Assembly (NCBI RefSeq): GCF_040954645.1 | Contig: NC_092806.1 | Span: 79,642,641 to 79,706,640, forward strand | Origin: Diabrotica undecimpunctata | Taxonomy: Eukaryota; Arthropoda; Insecta; Coleoptera; Chrysomelidae | Reading direction: 5' to 3' | Length of the DNA stretch: 64,000 bases | Shown here: positions 9,934 through 20,624 of the stretch, piece after piece | Numbering within the stretch: the stretch's first letter is position 1 | How the letters are laid out: each line of letters starts with the position of its first letter | Made by a program: the position numbers and the translations under genes | The notes under the pieces: generated by a model | Told to the model about the DNA's origin: nothing | Database searches by the model: none | What the model saw: only the letters and a program-made list of their open reading frames with translations

Positions 9934-12900
9934 CTACCAAGTCTTACCCTTACTCTGCAGTATCTGCGAGATGTCACTGTTCCATTCTTTAATGGGTCTT
10001 CCTCTTCTGTTCTTCCCTATTGGTTTGGCGTCCCACACTCTTTTTACTTGTCTATTATTGTCCATCCGGGTTAGATGTCCGAACCATGCCAATTTTTTCT
10101 CTTTGATTGACTCGAGTATCGGTTTGATTTTGAGTCTTTCTCTTATTTCTTCATTTCTGATTCTATCAGTTCTTTTTACTCCTATCGTTCTTCTGAGGTA
10201 TTTCATCTCTGCTGCCTGAATTCTGCTCTGATGTCTTTTGTTTAATATCCAATTTTCTGCTCCATATGTCACTGTAGGTCTATATATTGTTTTGTATATT
10301 GTCATCTTGGTCTTTGTTGATATTTCTTTGTTATTAAGGAATCCTCTATTTAGTGCTTGGAATAGTTTTCCTGTGTTTTCCATTCTGTTGTTAAGATCAT
10401 CCTCGATGTCTCCTTTGTTGTTGATTACTGTTCTTAAGTATTTGTATGAATTTGTCTGTATTATTTTTTGTTGGTCTATCATTACTTCTATTTGATCTTC
10501 CGTCCCTTGTTTCCTTGATATTTTCATTAATTGAGTCTTCTCTTTGTTTACGTTTAAGTTGTATTTGCTTGCTTCTAGGTTCCATTTCTTTAAGTTGTAT
10601 TTCAGTTTTTCTGCAGTTTCCAGTTCCAACCGATGTAGTATTTCTTGAATGTTTTCTTACATTCTTTCACTATCTCATCTATTACATTTATGAATAGTAC
10701 TGGGCTGAGACTTCCCCGTTGTCTAACTCCTTGGGTTGTTTCAAATGGTTCTGACTGTATATTTAACATTCTTACTGTATTTGTTGTTTTCATGTATATA
10801 CTCTTTGTTGCTTCTATCAGTTCTTCACTTACTTGTTTCTTCTTTAGGCTTTCCCATATATCTTTTCTTTTGACTGAGTCGAATGGTTTTTTCATGTCTA
10901 TAAAGCTCAGATGTATTTCTTTATTTTTCTTTAAGGCTTTTTCTATTACTTGTTTCATGGTGAATATATGGTCTTGTGTGTTGTGTCCTTTCCTGAATCC
11001 ACTTTGTACATCCTCTAATTTATGTTCTATTTCTTTTCTAATTTTCCTTTCTATTATGGTTTCGTATACTTTTGCTGCTACACATAGTAGTGATATACCT
11101 CTATAGTTCCTACAGTCTCTTGTGTTTCCTTTCTTGTATATAGGTATAATTACTGCTTTTGTCCATTCTCTGGGTATTACTTTTCTCTTCCATATTAGGT
11201 TATGTATGTATAAGAATTTTTCTTTTGCTTTTATCATTTCTGGTGCTACTTCATCGCTTCCTGGTGCTTTTCCAATCTTTATCTTTCTTATTGCTTCTTC
11301 CAGTTCTTCTTTTTCTATAGTTTCTGGATTTTCCGTGTTTCTCGTGGATACTCTCCTGTTGTGGCTTTCCTTCTCCATTGTATTCGCTTGATTTCCATTC
11401 AGTATCAGCTGAAAATGTTCCCTCCATCTTTCCATTATTGTCTTATCGTCGTTTATTATTGTTCCTTCCTTGTTCATTATTTGTTTCAGTTTCGTTTCTT
11501 TGTTGCTTCTTAGGTTTTTAAGTGATCTGTAAAATAATTTTACGTTTTCTTTGCTGTTTTCTTCCATTTTTTCCCCGAATTTTTCCCAACTTTTCTTTTT
11601 CTCTTTCTTAACTATCTCTTTAACTTTTGTTCTTTGTCTCTTATAATTTTCGTATTTTTGTTGTGTTTTGTCTTGGACGTATTCTTTCCATAATTTCTTC
11701 TTTTCTTTTATTTCTCTTTTAACTTCATCGTTCCACCAAGATGTTCGTTTCCCTCTGTTGTTATTTCTTGTGGTTCCACATATTGATTTAGCTATTTTTA
11801 TCATCGCATTTTTAAATTTTCCCCATTCTTCTTCTATTGTTTCTGTTATTTCATGTTCATTGTCCATCTCTTTCTCTAGTCCTTCTGAGTATCTTATTCT
11901 CGTTGTTTCTTCCCTTAGTTTATAAATTTTTATTATTTCTTTGTGTTTTCTGTTTATGTTCTCATTTCTTTTTATTTCTTTTCTTTTGCTTTTGAATGTG
12001 GTTTCTAGTAGATAGTGGTCACTACCAATTTCATAACTCCTTTTTACCCTTACGTCTCTTATCCAGTTCTTCTCTGTTTTTTGCACTATAGTATAGTCTA
12101 TAATTGATTGTTCGTCTCTTGATTTGACTTCTCTTGTGATCTTGTGTATCCTTTTATGTTGGAAGTGTGTGTTCATAATCACCAGGTTATTGTCTAGACA
12201 GAATTCGAGTAGTAATTTTCCATTTTTGTTTAGTTTGTCCTCCCCATAAGGTCCGATGACATTGTTCCATTTTTCTGTTTCTTTCCCCACTCTGCTGTCC
12301 ATGTCTCCTGTGATAACAATTTTCTCTGTACAATCATTTATCACTTCTTGTAATTTGTCCCAGAATTCATTCTTTTCGTTTTTTGTTGCGTCTTCATCTG
12401 GTCCATAACCTATGATTAGGTTTGTATTGGTTTCCTCTGTATCCATATCTATGTCTACTCTTAGTATACGTTCGTTGTAATATATCCAATTTTTTATTTT
12501 GTTGATACTCTCCTTCTTTATCATGCACGCTACTCCTGCCTGAGCTCTCTTCGTTTCTTCCACTCCACTGTATATTAGTAACATTCCGTTTTCTAATATT
12601 ATTGATCCTTTTCCTTTTTTCTTTGTCTCTGTTATAGCTACTATTTCAATGTTCTTATCTCTAATTTCTTCCCCCAGTTCTATTTCCTTCCCATTTATAC
12701 CTCTCACATTCCATGATGCAATTTTCCAAGTTGTTTTGTTCTTTTCTGTGTTTAAGTTATACTTCAATTTGTTTTTACTTCCGTTTGTGTTATTATCTTT
12801 AGATCTGCTCATGTCCCTGTTCTGTGCCTGTTTTGTTTCTCGGTCCGTCATTGTGTTTTCTTCAGCTAGTTTTTTGAACCAGTTGGTTCTGTATTGTATG

Positions 12901-12941
12901 TTATTTTTTCTATCCGGTTTGTTTTTTGATTCCATTTCCAC
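9934..12941 (-). pseudogene. LINE ORF2: endonuclease and reverse transcriptase, YADD deleted
   Basis: The first 779 codons (12941 to 10602) are open. An AP-type endonuclease begins near residue 72 (WKIASWNVRG) and includes ITETKKKG, GDMDSRVG (usually GDFN) and IGSDHYLL. The RT follows: IPIYKKGNTRDCRNYRGISL, SGFRKGHNT, FIDMKKPFDS (motif A, normally KAFDS) and GVRQRGSLSPVLFINVIDEI (motif B). After KKYYIGWN the frame jumps directly to ETAEKLKYNLKKWN (10629 to 9934). The segment that should hold the YADD box, roughly 20-25 codons, is therefore gone and the frame is shifted. The C-terminal part keeps KYLRTVIN, TYGAENWIL, GHLTRMDNN and RRGRPIKEW. A TAG then interrupts the final coding stretch. No reverse transcription is possible from this copy. 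Confidence 0.88.
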
Positions 12942-13832
12942 TTAATGCCTTCTATAATTATGAAACCATATCCAATTTTTGTCCTTTTCCCATTAGTCTT
13001 TTCATCTGCTGCTATCTTCCTAAGATTTCTTTGTATCTCTATATCTTTTAATGTTAGGTCACATTCTATATATACTCTATGTTGCTTATAGTTTATTAGT
13101 TTACCCTCGGCTTTCAGTATTTTCATTTTATCTTCGAATTTTTTACATTCGATAACACACATTGTTTCATTTATCTTTTGTACCCTATTTATTTCTGATT
13201 TTACTCCCATTTTTGTTTCTATGAAGTTCTCCAGTTGCTCTACTTCTATTGTGTCTATTGGTAAGCCTCTCATTATTAGGTTATTTTTCTTCTTTTCTTT
13301 CTGACATGCTTCCAAGGCTATTTCTATTTTATCTATTGTTGTGAATTTATTAAAAGGTTCAATATTTATAACACTTACGGATTTAATTTATTTCTTTATT
13401 TATATTAACTTATCTGACAATAATTTATTATATCCGTACGTAACAAATTCGCGAGCGCGGGTCTTGAGAATTCACTGCCCTCCATATAAAAATGTTGTAT
13501 TTATATACGAAATCCTGATATACTAGAACAGCATCGAAAGATCGCATTGTCGTGCATCGAAAAATCGAGAAGCATCTAGTTGGATGATTCACCATAATTT
13601 GAATCTAGATCCTTCGCCAAAATCTCTACAATAAAACAGAATTATTAGTGAATAACAACATGTTTTAAAGGTTAAAACTATGACTCATATTTTTACGTAA
13701 CACTATTTTTTGTTTCATCGTTGTGATTTCTTTCTTTAGATTTTCATTTTCTCTTATTATTTCTTCCATTTGCAATTTGTATTCACTATTTTCCTTCCTA
13801 ATTTCTTTTAGTTCCTCAATCATATTACCCAT
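12866..13832 (-). pseudogene. LINE ORF1, split by a solo LTR
   Basis: ORF1 starts at an ATG at 13830-13832 and opens with a strong charged coiled coil (MGNMIEELKEIRKENSEYK). The 366-bp solo LTR cuts it at 13702. Beyond the LTR the frame continues with KKNNLIMRGLPIDTIEVEQL and an RRM-like region ending in ITYNTEPTGSKN at 12866. If the LTR and one copy of its 4-bp duplication are left out, the two halves join in the same frame. ORF1 proteins of this coiled-coil plus RNA-binding type bind LINE RNA. Only the interruption disables this one. It overlaps ORF2 by 76 bases. Confidence 0.8.
13337..13702 (-). repeat. solo LTR of the element A family
   Basis: In reverse complement this is a diverged copy of the LTRs at 14329-14719 and 22368-22760. 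It starts with TGTTACGTAAAAATATGAG at 13702 and ends with 'aattcacaaca' at 13337. It is flanked by CTAT on both sides (13333-13336 and 13703-13706), a 4-bp target-site duplication. It is slightly shorter than the 391-393-bp LTRs and clearly diverged in the middle. Confidence 0.88.
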
Positions 13833-14129
13833 TGTATTTACGTATACAAAAGGAGTGTAGTGTGATGTACATTTATATGTTTATGACATTTTGTTCTTGT
13901 CGGATAGGCCGCAATTGACGAAGTAAGTCTGTAAACGTTAATCACATAAAAACTCTTTATCAACCATAAACTTCGAGTTTTTATCGAAGTTAATCAATTT
14001 CTTTGGTTATAAAAAAACGTTTCTTGGCTTATTTCAGATGCCCCTGAAGATGATCTAGGGATCAAAAGTACTTGGGCAAGATTAAATTAAACTGTGCTCG
14101 ATATATGCCTTTTATCTGATCAAAGTTAA

Positions 14130-14190
14130 TATCATAATTATTAAAATAACCAAATACATTGCAAATAAAAAACTTTTTAAACTTATTATT
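14130..14190 (-). repeat. left half of the repeat split by element A
   Basis: In reverse complement this matches 28050-28115, including 'aatgtatttggttatttt'. The other half of the same repeat lies on the far side of element A at 22761-22862. Element A is therefore inserted in this repeat, with some 15-20 target bases missing. Confidence 0.75.
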
Positions 14191-14328
14191 GCGAAGAGAA
14201 AACCGTCCCTTGTCATTTTTATACAATTGGAAGTTGTAAAAGAGGGTCCAGTTGCCGATACCAGCATACCGTTCCAGTTCTAGTCCCGACAAGGTTCCAG
14301 GAGGAACCATCTTTTGAGAGGGGGGCAA
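14191..14328 (+). mobile_element. internal 3' remnant preceding the first LTR of element A
   Basis: Nearly identical to 22235-22367, the last internal bases of element A, including 'gagaaaaccgt', 'aggttccaggaggaacc' and the polypurine tract GAGAGGGGGG (14316-14325). A polypurine tract belongs directly before a 3' LTR. Finding it before the first LTR means this LTR was once the 3' LTR of an upstream copy, now almost entirely deleted. Confidence 0.85.
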
Positions 14329-14719
14329 TGTTACGTAAAAATATGAGTCATATTAAAAACCTGTAAACATGTTTATTACTAATATCCTTATTTATTCGAG
14401 TATTTTCTAGGTCATGAATACCTGACACACGATGTTATAAAAACAAAGTTTGAGGCAAGTCGATGGGAAATCCAGTTTGCCCTTACCGTTTTCGCCGCCC
14501 AGTCTAGTCGAGAGGATTGTCGACTTTTCGAGATAACGGCAGTTTTTGTATATAAACGAAACATTTTATATGGAGGAACAGTTAATGAAGAAGATTCGCG
14601 CCCGCGATTTAAATGTTACGTTCGTCTATATAAATTATTGTAAGATAAATTAATATAAATAAAAATAAATTAAATTCGTAAGTGTTATAAATATTGAACC
14701 TTTAAATAAATTCACTACA
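14329..14719 (+). repeat. 5' LTR of element A
   Basis: Begins TGTTACGTAAAAATATGAG and ends 'aattcactaca'. It contains a TATA-like 'tatataaac' at about 14550. It matches the 3' LTR at 22368-22760 apart from a few substitutions and small indels, such as 'aaaacaaagtttgaggc' against 'aaaaaaagagttcgaggc'. It is preceded by a polypurine tract, so it also served as a 3' LTR. Confidence 0.92.
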
Positions 14720-14788
14720 ATGGTGTCAGAATAGTGGAATACATAAGATAAATTGCGAAAATAAATTACAAGTGAATATTTGTAAATT

Positions 14789-16102
14789 GTGAAAATGACG
14801 ACGATTTATGAGCTGACAGTGACTAATTTAAGAAGACATCTCGAAGGCAGAGAATTAGCTTTTACCGGAAAAAAGGCTGAGTTAGTCCAACGACTAAAGA
14901 ACGCTTTGCTAGAAGAAGGACTAGATCCAGAGGCTTATATATTTGAAGATGCTGTCCTCTCGACGATTTCGAAAGTTTCTTCTGATGTAGCCAAAGTTTC
15001 TGGTGACATCGCATCATTAAAGAACAAAGTTTCTGGCGATATTTCGAAAGTTTCTGGTGACATCGCATTATTAGAGAACAAAGTTTCTGACGATATTTCG
15101 AAGGTATCTTCTGATGTAGCCAAAGTTTCTGGTGACATCGCATCATTAGAAGACAAAGTTTCTAACGAGATTTCGTCCCTGGAAAGCAAAGTTTCTGCTA
15201 ACATCTCTTCGGAAATCTCTAAAGTAACTTCTGAGATGTCTGCCCTCGACGATAGAATATCTTCGTTAAAAAACCAAGTTGCTGCCGATATGTTGGCCTT
15301 CGAAGAAAAGATATGGAAAGAGATGGAAAAGAAGCTGGAGGAAACAGGGACAGCAGAGAAAGGAAACAATCCAATTATAGTGGAGACAAAAGAAGACGAG
15401 ACGAAATGTAAGTTGGAAACACGGCCGAAATTTGAAGGAAGTGGAAGTCCTGTGCATGTCAAAGTCCCAACTTTCGACGGAAAACCGTCATGGAACAACT
15501 ACATGAAACAGTTCGAATCAGCTGCAAGAGCGAATGGATGGTCTGAAAAAGAAAAGGCTGTAAACCTGACTATCGCTCTTCGTGGAGATACCTTAGATGT
15601 GCTTCAAACCATAGCCGTAGAGGAGACCGATGATTTCGAACAACTGAAGAAGAGGTTAAATATGCGATATGGCCACGAACATTTGGAGCATGTATACCAG
15701 TCGCAGCTTAAAAATCGTAGACAGAAGAAAGATGAGGCTCTTCAAGAATATGAGGTAGATATTGCCAGATTAGTACGATATGCTTATCCAACAGCTCCCG
15801 AAGACATGATGGAAAAATTGGCCGTCCAAACGTTTATTGATGGTCTTCGTGATCATGAAATGCAGAGAACACTGCGATTAGCTCGTCACAAGACGCTGGT
15901 TGATGTCTTATCAGCCGCCCTCGAATACGAGTCAGCTGCGCAGGCCTCTGGCGGGTACAGTAAAGTTAGGACTGTAAAAGAGGAAGGAGATGAAGATAAA
16001 CTTGACCAGCTCGTTAATATGATGAAAAGCATGTCATGCAAGAAAAAGAAGACCATAAAATCAAGAAACTCACCATCAGGAAAACCAGAACGAGGCAGCT
16101 AG
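14789..16102 (+). CDS. Gag of element A, with SAP domain and coiled-coil repeats
   Basis: 437 codons, uninterrupted. Residues about 5-50 (IYELTVTNLRRHLEGRELAF...KKAELVQRLKNAL) match a SAP domain, a helix-turn-helix fold that binds DNA in chromatin proteins. Residues about 57-175 are a repeated coiled coil built on SKVSSDVAKVSGDIASL-like units. A retroviral-type capsid region follows from about residue 225 (VPTFDGKPSWNNYMKQFE, ALRGDTLDVL, FIDGLRD). The usual CCHC zinc knuckle is missing: the end reads CKKKKTIKSRNSPSG. A related Gag fragment at 40372-40581 keeps a knuckle, so loss by deletion is likely. Gag assembles the particle around the RNA; the SAP domain suggests chromatin or DNA contact, but that is inference. 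Confidence 0.85.
   Translation: MKMTTIYELTVTNLRRHLEGRELAFTGKKAELVQRLKNALLEEGLDPEAYIFEDAVLSTISKVSSDVAKVSGDIASLKNKVSGDISKVSGDIALLENKVSDDISKVSSDVAKVSGDIASLEDKVSNEISSLESKVSANISSEISKVTSEMSALDDRISSLKNQVAADMLAFEEKIWKEMEKKLEETGTAEKGNNPIIVETKEDETKCKLETRPKFEGSGSPVHVKVPTFDGKPSWNNYMKQFESAARANGWSEKEKAVNLTIALRGDTLDVLQTIAVEETDDFEQLKKRLNMRYGHEHLEHVYQSQLKNRRQKKDEALQEYEVDIARLVRYAYPTAPEDMMEKLAVQTFIDGLRDHEMQRTLRLARHKTLVDVLSAALEYESAAQASGGYSKVRTVKEEGDEDKLDQLVNMMKSMSCKKKKTIKSRNSPSGKPERGS
14955..15180 (+). repeat. minisatellite encoding the Gag coiled coil
   Basis: Short units such as 'aaagtttctggtgacatcgc' recur in frame about four times with small changes (ga/ca variants). They encode VSGDIASL and ISKVSS repeats with a hydrophobic residue at regular spacing. 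Expansion by slippage is the simplest explanation. Confidence 0.8.
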
Positions 16103-16106
16103 GGGG

Positions 16107-17028
16107 GCAGCTCCGACCCGGAACTCTTCCAAAGACCCTCTTATACTAATAGCTTCTTTGAAATGTCGTGAAGATAGTGTATATGTAGATGGAGAAATAA
16201 ATGGTAGAAGGCATACGTTGTTGGTGGATACCGGAGCGACCAGAACCATTATACGCCCGACAGTTATAAACAGCCGTAAGAAACTGTTACCAACGAGATT
16301 GCGACTTCGGACCGCTACAGGTAAAATGCCAACATTCATGGAGAAATCCAGGTACAATTGGGAATTGGAGCAGAAAAGTTCGTCCATACTGTTATAGTTG
16401 CTGACATCGAAGAGGATGTTATATTAAGAATGGACGTAATGAATACGCATGGATTCCAATTGGATTTTAAGAATAAGGCAATCAAAGTTGGTAATGAGGA
16501 GGTATTTCTCCATCCACATAATGACAACACTGTGCAAGCAGCCATTAAAGAAGATACAGTCGTGCCTGCGAGAAGTAAAACGATCATAGTAGCGCGGCTA
16601 CAGGGAATTGTGGACGAAGGGAGACCTGTTATGATGGAGCCTTGGAACCACGACGATGAGGTTGGCCGTGGAATCATAATTGGAAAAGAATTGGTGACTT
16701 CGGCTAAGGAAATTCCTCTGAGACTTATCAATGTCAACGACTACCCAGTGACCATAAAGAAAGAGACAAAAGTAGGAACTTGTGTACCTGTGACATCCAT
16801 AATCCGTCAGGCGACAACATCTGATAATTCCAACGACAAATTCGACCAAATGGTTGCAGTTGCAGGACAGTCTCTGAATCAGATTGAGAAAAGGAAATTA
16901 AGGGAATTTCTTCGGCAGTATCGTTTATTTTCGTACCGAAAGGAGGAAAGACGGGAAGAACTACCGTTGTTAAGCATAAAATTGATACTGGTAATGCTAA
17001 GCCAATTCGTCAAACAGCTCGACGATTA
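16107..17028 (+). pseudogene. element A protease and start of pol
   Basis: Pol is in a different frame from gag and opens with GAAPTRNSSKDP right after the gag stop. The aspartic protease active site is LLVDTGATRTIIRP at about 16220-16260. A one-base deletion near 16335 shifts the frame. Reading resumes as GIGAEKFVHTVIVADIEEDV with the ILxMD motif (VILRMDVM) that closes Ty3-type proteases. The linker to the reverse transcriptase (KIDTGNAKPIRQTARR region, with one more shift near 16940) ends where the DNA transposon enters at 17028. Confidence 0.85.
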
Positions 17029-17404
17029 TAGTCGCCTCGTATTTCGGTGAGACTGTGTAAAAATATATTTATCTGTAATAAAAGCAGACAATAAAAAATA
17101 AAATAAAAGTACTCTACCAGGAGTAGTTATTAACTGCAAAATTATCAATGACTGAGATGTATAATAATACAAAGTTTTAATATTCTCATCGATATTTACA
17201 TTTAGATGAGCCTGGTAAAATATGTACAGTCGCTCAGATAAAGTTATCATCGATGCATTCTTTGCGTAAGATAACAATTTTTGCCTGAGCAACCGAAACC
17301 ATAAAGTAGTTTATCCCAATAAATTTCGTTTCGACCGTCCAGTGGTTTACAATTGGGTAGGCAGGTATAATATTTTATATTATTTTAAACTTTATTTTTA
17401 AACG

Positions 17405-18261
<857 letters not shown>

Positions 18262-19093
18262 ACTATAAATATAGAAGATACAACTGATACTAGTGATAAC
18301 AGTGATTATGAGTAGATTATTAAGTTCTTATTTCCAACTAGGTGTTAGTTGAAACCTTTATTTTTATTGTAATTGTACAAATTCTCGTTTTGCTTATATA
18401 TCTTTGAAAATAGAGTACAAATACACTTCATGATAGAACAAAAACATACAACATAATTTAATTTAAAATAATCAAAGTACAGGTTAGGTTATTATAAAAT
18501 ACCTGCTAGATATATAAAAAAGATGTTCATAAAAGTTTTAGACCTATTACCCATTTTTAAATTATTGAGATACTAAGGCTTCTCTCACACGGTGTCAAAC
18601 CAAAGTTGTTAATAGAATACGTTGTATATAATTTAAAAAATTAATTCTTTATTTTTTTTATTACAATAACTAAGTTATCAGGGATAAAATGTGATCATAA
18701 GTTTTAAAACTTATGAGCAGTTGTGTTATTAAAACGTTTGTATACTAAAATACTTGTACATAAAAAATTTATTTAATTGTATGTGATAATTACTTTTATG
18801 AACAATTTTTTATAGGTATTGTTATTTTACAATAAGTTCTATTTAGCCGAGTCGATTAGTGTTATCACTTCCTAGATATATCACAGAAGTTAACAACACC
18901 AATATTTTTTATTTAAACTTTATAGAAAATGAAACTTTTTCTTAAATAAAAATAAAAACTTTTATTTAATTAAAAATTAGATATCTACGCTACTGTTCAA
19001 TAAAGTAGTGGTAACTCTAACAGTGTTGCCATTTTAGTAGTATTTTACTCCTCTGGTTCCTATAAATTTTCTCACGAAATTACGTGTCGACTA
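18262..19093. other. non-coding 3' part of the mariner-related element
   Basis: About 830 AT-rich bases between the transposase relic and the right inverted end of the element. No other gene is visible. Confidence 0.6.
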
Positions 19094-19095
19094 TA

Positions 19096-19965
19096 CCACA
19101 GGCGAAAAGAGAGGAAGCTGAAACGATTGTTCAGGAAATGAAGAAAGACGGGGTGATAGAACCTTCTACGAGCCCATGGGTCTCTCCGGTGGTCCTGGTT
19201 AAGAAGAAAGACGGAACGACGAGGTTCTGTGTGGATTACCGTTTGCTGAACAACGTTACCAAGAAAGATAGTTATCCTCTGCCTCGGATCGATGACACAT
19301 TGGACACATTGGCTGGAAGTAAATTGTTTTCTACTTTGGATTTGAAGTCTGGATACTGGCAGGTAGAAATGGACCCAGTAGATAAAGAAAAGACAGCCTT
19401 CATCACAGGATCTGGATTGTGGCAATTCAACGTTATGCCATTTGGACTCTGTAATGCTCCTGCGACATTTGAGAGGCTTATGGAAAATGTGTTTAAAGGG
19501 TTATCTTGGAAAACATGCCTGTTTTATTTAGATGACATAATCGTCTTGGGGGAGACATTCGAAGAACATTTGAAGAATTTAGAAAACGTTTTTAATCGAC
19601 TTAAAGCTGCCCAATTGATGTTAAACCCCAAGAAGTGCCAGCTATTTCAAGGTAAAGTCAATTATCTGGGTCATATAGTCAGTAAAGAAGGAGTGGCCGT
19701 GGATAAGGGAAAAATCGATTCCATTAAGGAATGGCCAAAACCAACTGACAAACATCAAGTGAGAAGTTTTCTTGGACTATGTACTTACTACCGGAGGTTT
19801 ATTAAGAAGTTTGCAGATATCGCTAAGCCATTAACGCGACTTACAGAGGAAGCAAGAGACTACCGCAGGGATACAGACTGCCAAAATGCTTTTGAGACCT
19901 TAAAAAAGCATTTAATCACTGCACCAATTTTAGGGTATCCACTGCCAGAAGGAGAGTCGTCTTAG
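19096..19965 (+). pseudogene. element A reverse transcriptase
   Basis: Ty3-type RT, open for about 290 codons after the transposon insertion. It shows VIEPSTSPWVSPVVLVKKKD (palm entry), TRFCVDYRLLNN, FSTLDLKSGYWQVEM (motif A, catalytic Asp), GLCNAPATFERLM (motif B), FYLDDIIVLG (motif C) and LNPKKCQLF, then the connection with KVNYLGHIVS and SFLGLCTYYRRFI. The catalytic residues are all present. A frameshift at about 19960 (GESS then stop) separates it from RNase H, and the 17029-19093 insert separates it from the protease. Confidence 0.93.
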
Positions 19966-20624
19966 ATACAGATGCAAGTAATGTGGGAATTGGAGGAGTG
20001 CTGTCTCAGATTCAAGGAGGACAGGAACGAGTCCTCGGATATTTTAGTAAAGCTCTTTCAAAACCTGAGCGGAATTATTGCGTCACGAGAAGAGAACTTC
20101 TAGCAGTAGTAAAATCAGTAGAGCACTTCTATCAATACCTTTATGGTAGGAAGTTTCTAATCCGAACCGACCATGCCGCCCTTAAATGGTTGATGCAGTT
20201 TAAGAATCCAGAGGGTCAGATAGCCAGGTGGATCGAACGACTCCAAGAATACGATTTTAAGATTGAGCACCGGGCCGGAGTTAGCCACAGAAACGCTGAT
20301 TCTCTTTCCACAAGGTCATGCCCAGCAGAGTGTTCCCACTGCTACAAAACGGAATCCAAGGAAGCAGCAGTGCTAAGAACAACGATGGTCAACGACGACT
20401 GGACGCCTACTAAGATCAAAGAAGAACAAGAAAGAGATCCAGTTATACAGAAAATTCGAAAATGGAAAGAGGAAAACCGTCGACCACCTTGGCAAGAAAT
20501 ATCAAACCTATGCTCAGTAGTTAAGACGTATTGGGCCCAGTGGGACTCATTCATCATGGAAGATGGCTTGCTCAAACGAGTCCTGAAAATGATGACGGTT
20601 CAGAGAAGAGAAGACAGTTGGTGA
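19966..20624 (+). pseudogene. element A RNase H and linker
   Basis: RNase H begins just across the frameshift with VVLDTDASNVGIGGVLSQ. It keeps the acidic set: D in TDAS, E in RRELLAVVKS, D in IRTDHAALKW and D in HRNADSLS. It removes the RNA strand during reverse transcription. A linker (TKIKEEQERDPVIQKIRKWK) leads to a second frameshift at about 20590, after which the integrase frame begins. Confidence 0.9.

Larger units (their letters stand above)
9774..13860 (-). mobile_element. near-full-length LINE with ORF1 and ORF2
   Basis: Minus-strand non-LTR retrotransposon. It contains a 5' UTR (right of 13832, exact start not seen), ORF1 (13832 to 12866), an overlapping ORF2 (12941 to 9934), a short C-terminal remnant and 3' UTR, and a 3' tail of TAAAG-type repeats at about 9774-9788, where the plus strand reads 'actttactttactta'. 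A solo Ty3 LTR (13337-13702) sits in ORF1. The copy is dead: ORF2 lacks the catalytic YADD box. Its clade cannot be set by eye. The endonuclease type and the L1-style ORF1 are described in their own entries. Confidence 0.85.

Noticed and set aside
10645..12945. Plus-strand frames of 83-153 codons, hydrophobic and looking like membrane proteins
   Set aside because: They are antisense to the Lys/Glu-rich LINE ORF2; such reversals give Phe/Ser/Leu-rich chance frames.
15000..15100. Minus-strand open frames opposite Gag, one of 187 codons (14935-15498)
   Set aside because: They are the reverse of the repeated coiled-coil coding sequence. The plus-strand frame has a SAP domain and capsid homology, so the minus frames are shadows.
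19072..19425. Minus-strand frame of 117 codons across the pol/transposon junction
   Set aside because: It is antisense to the well-supported RT and crosses an insertion border.
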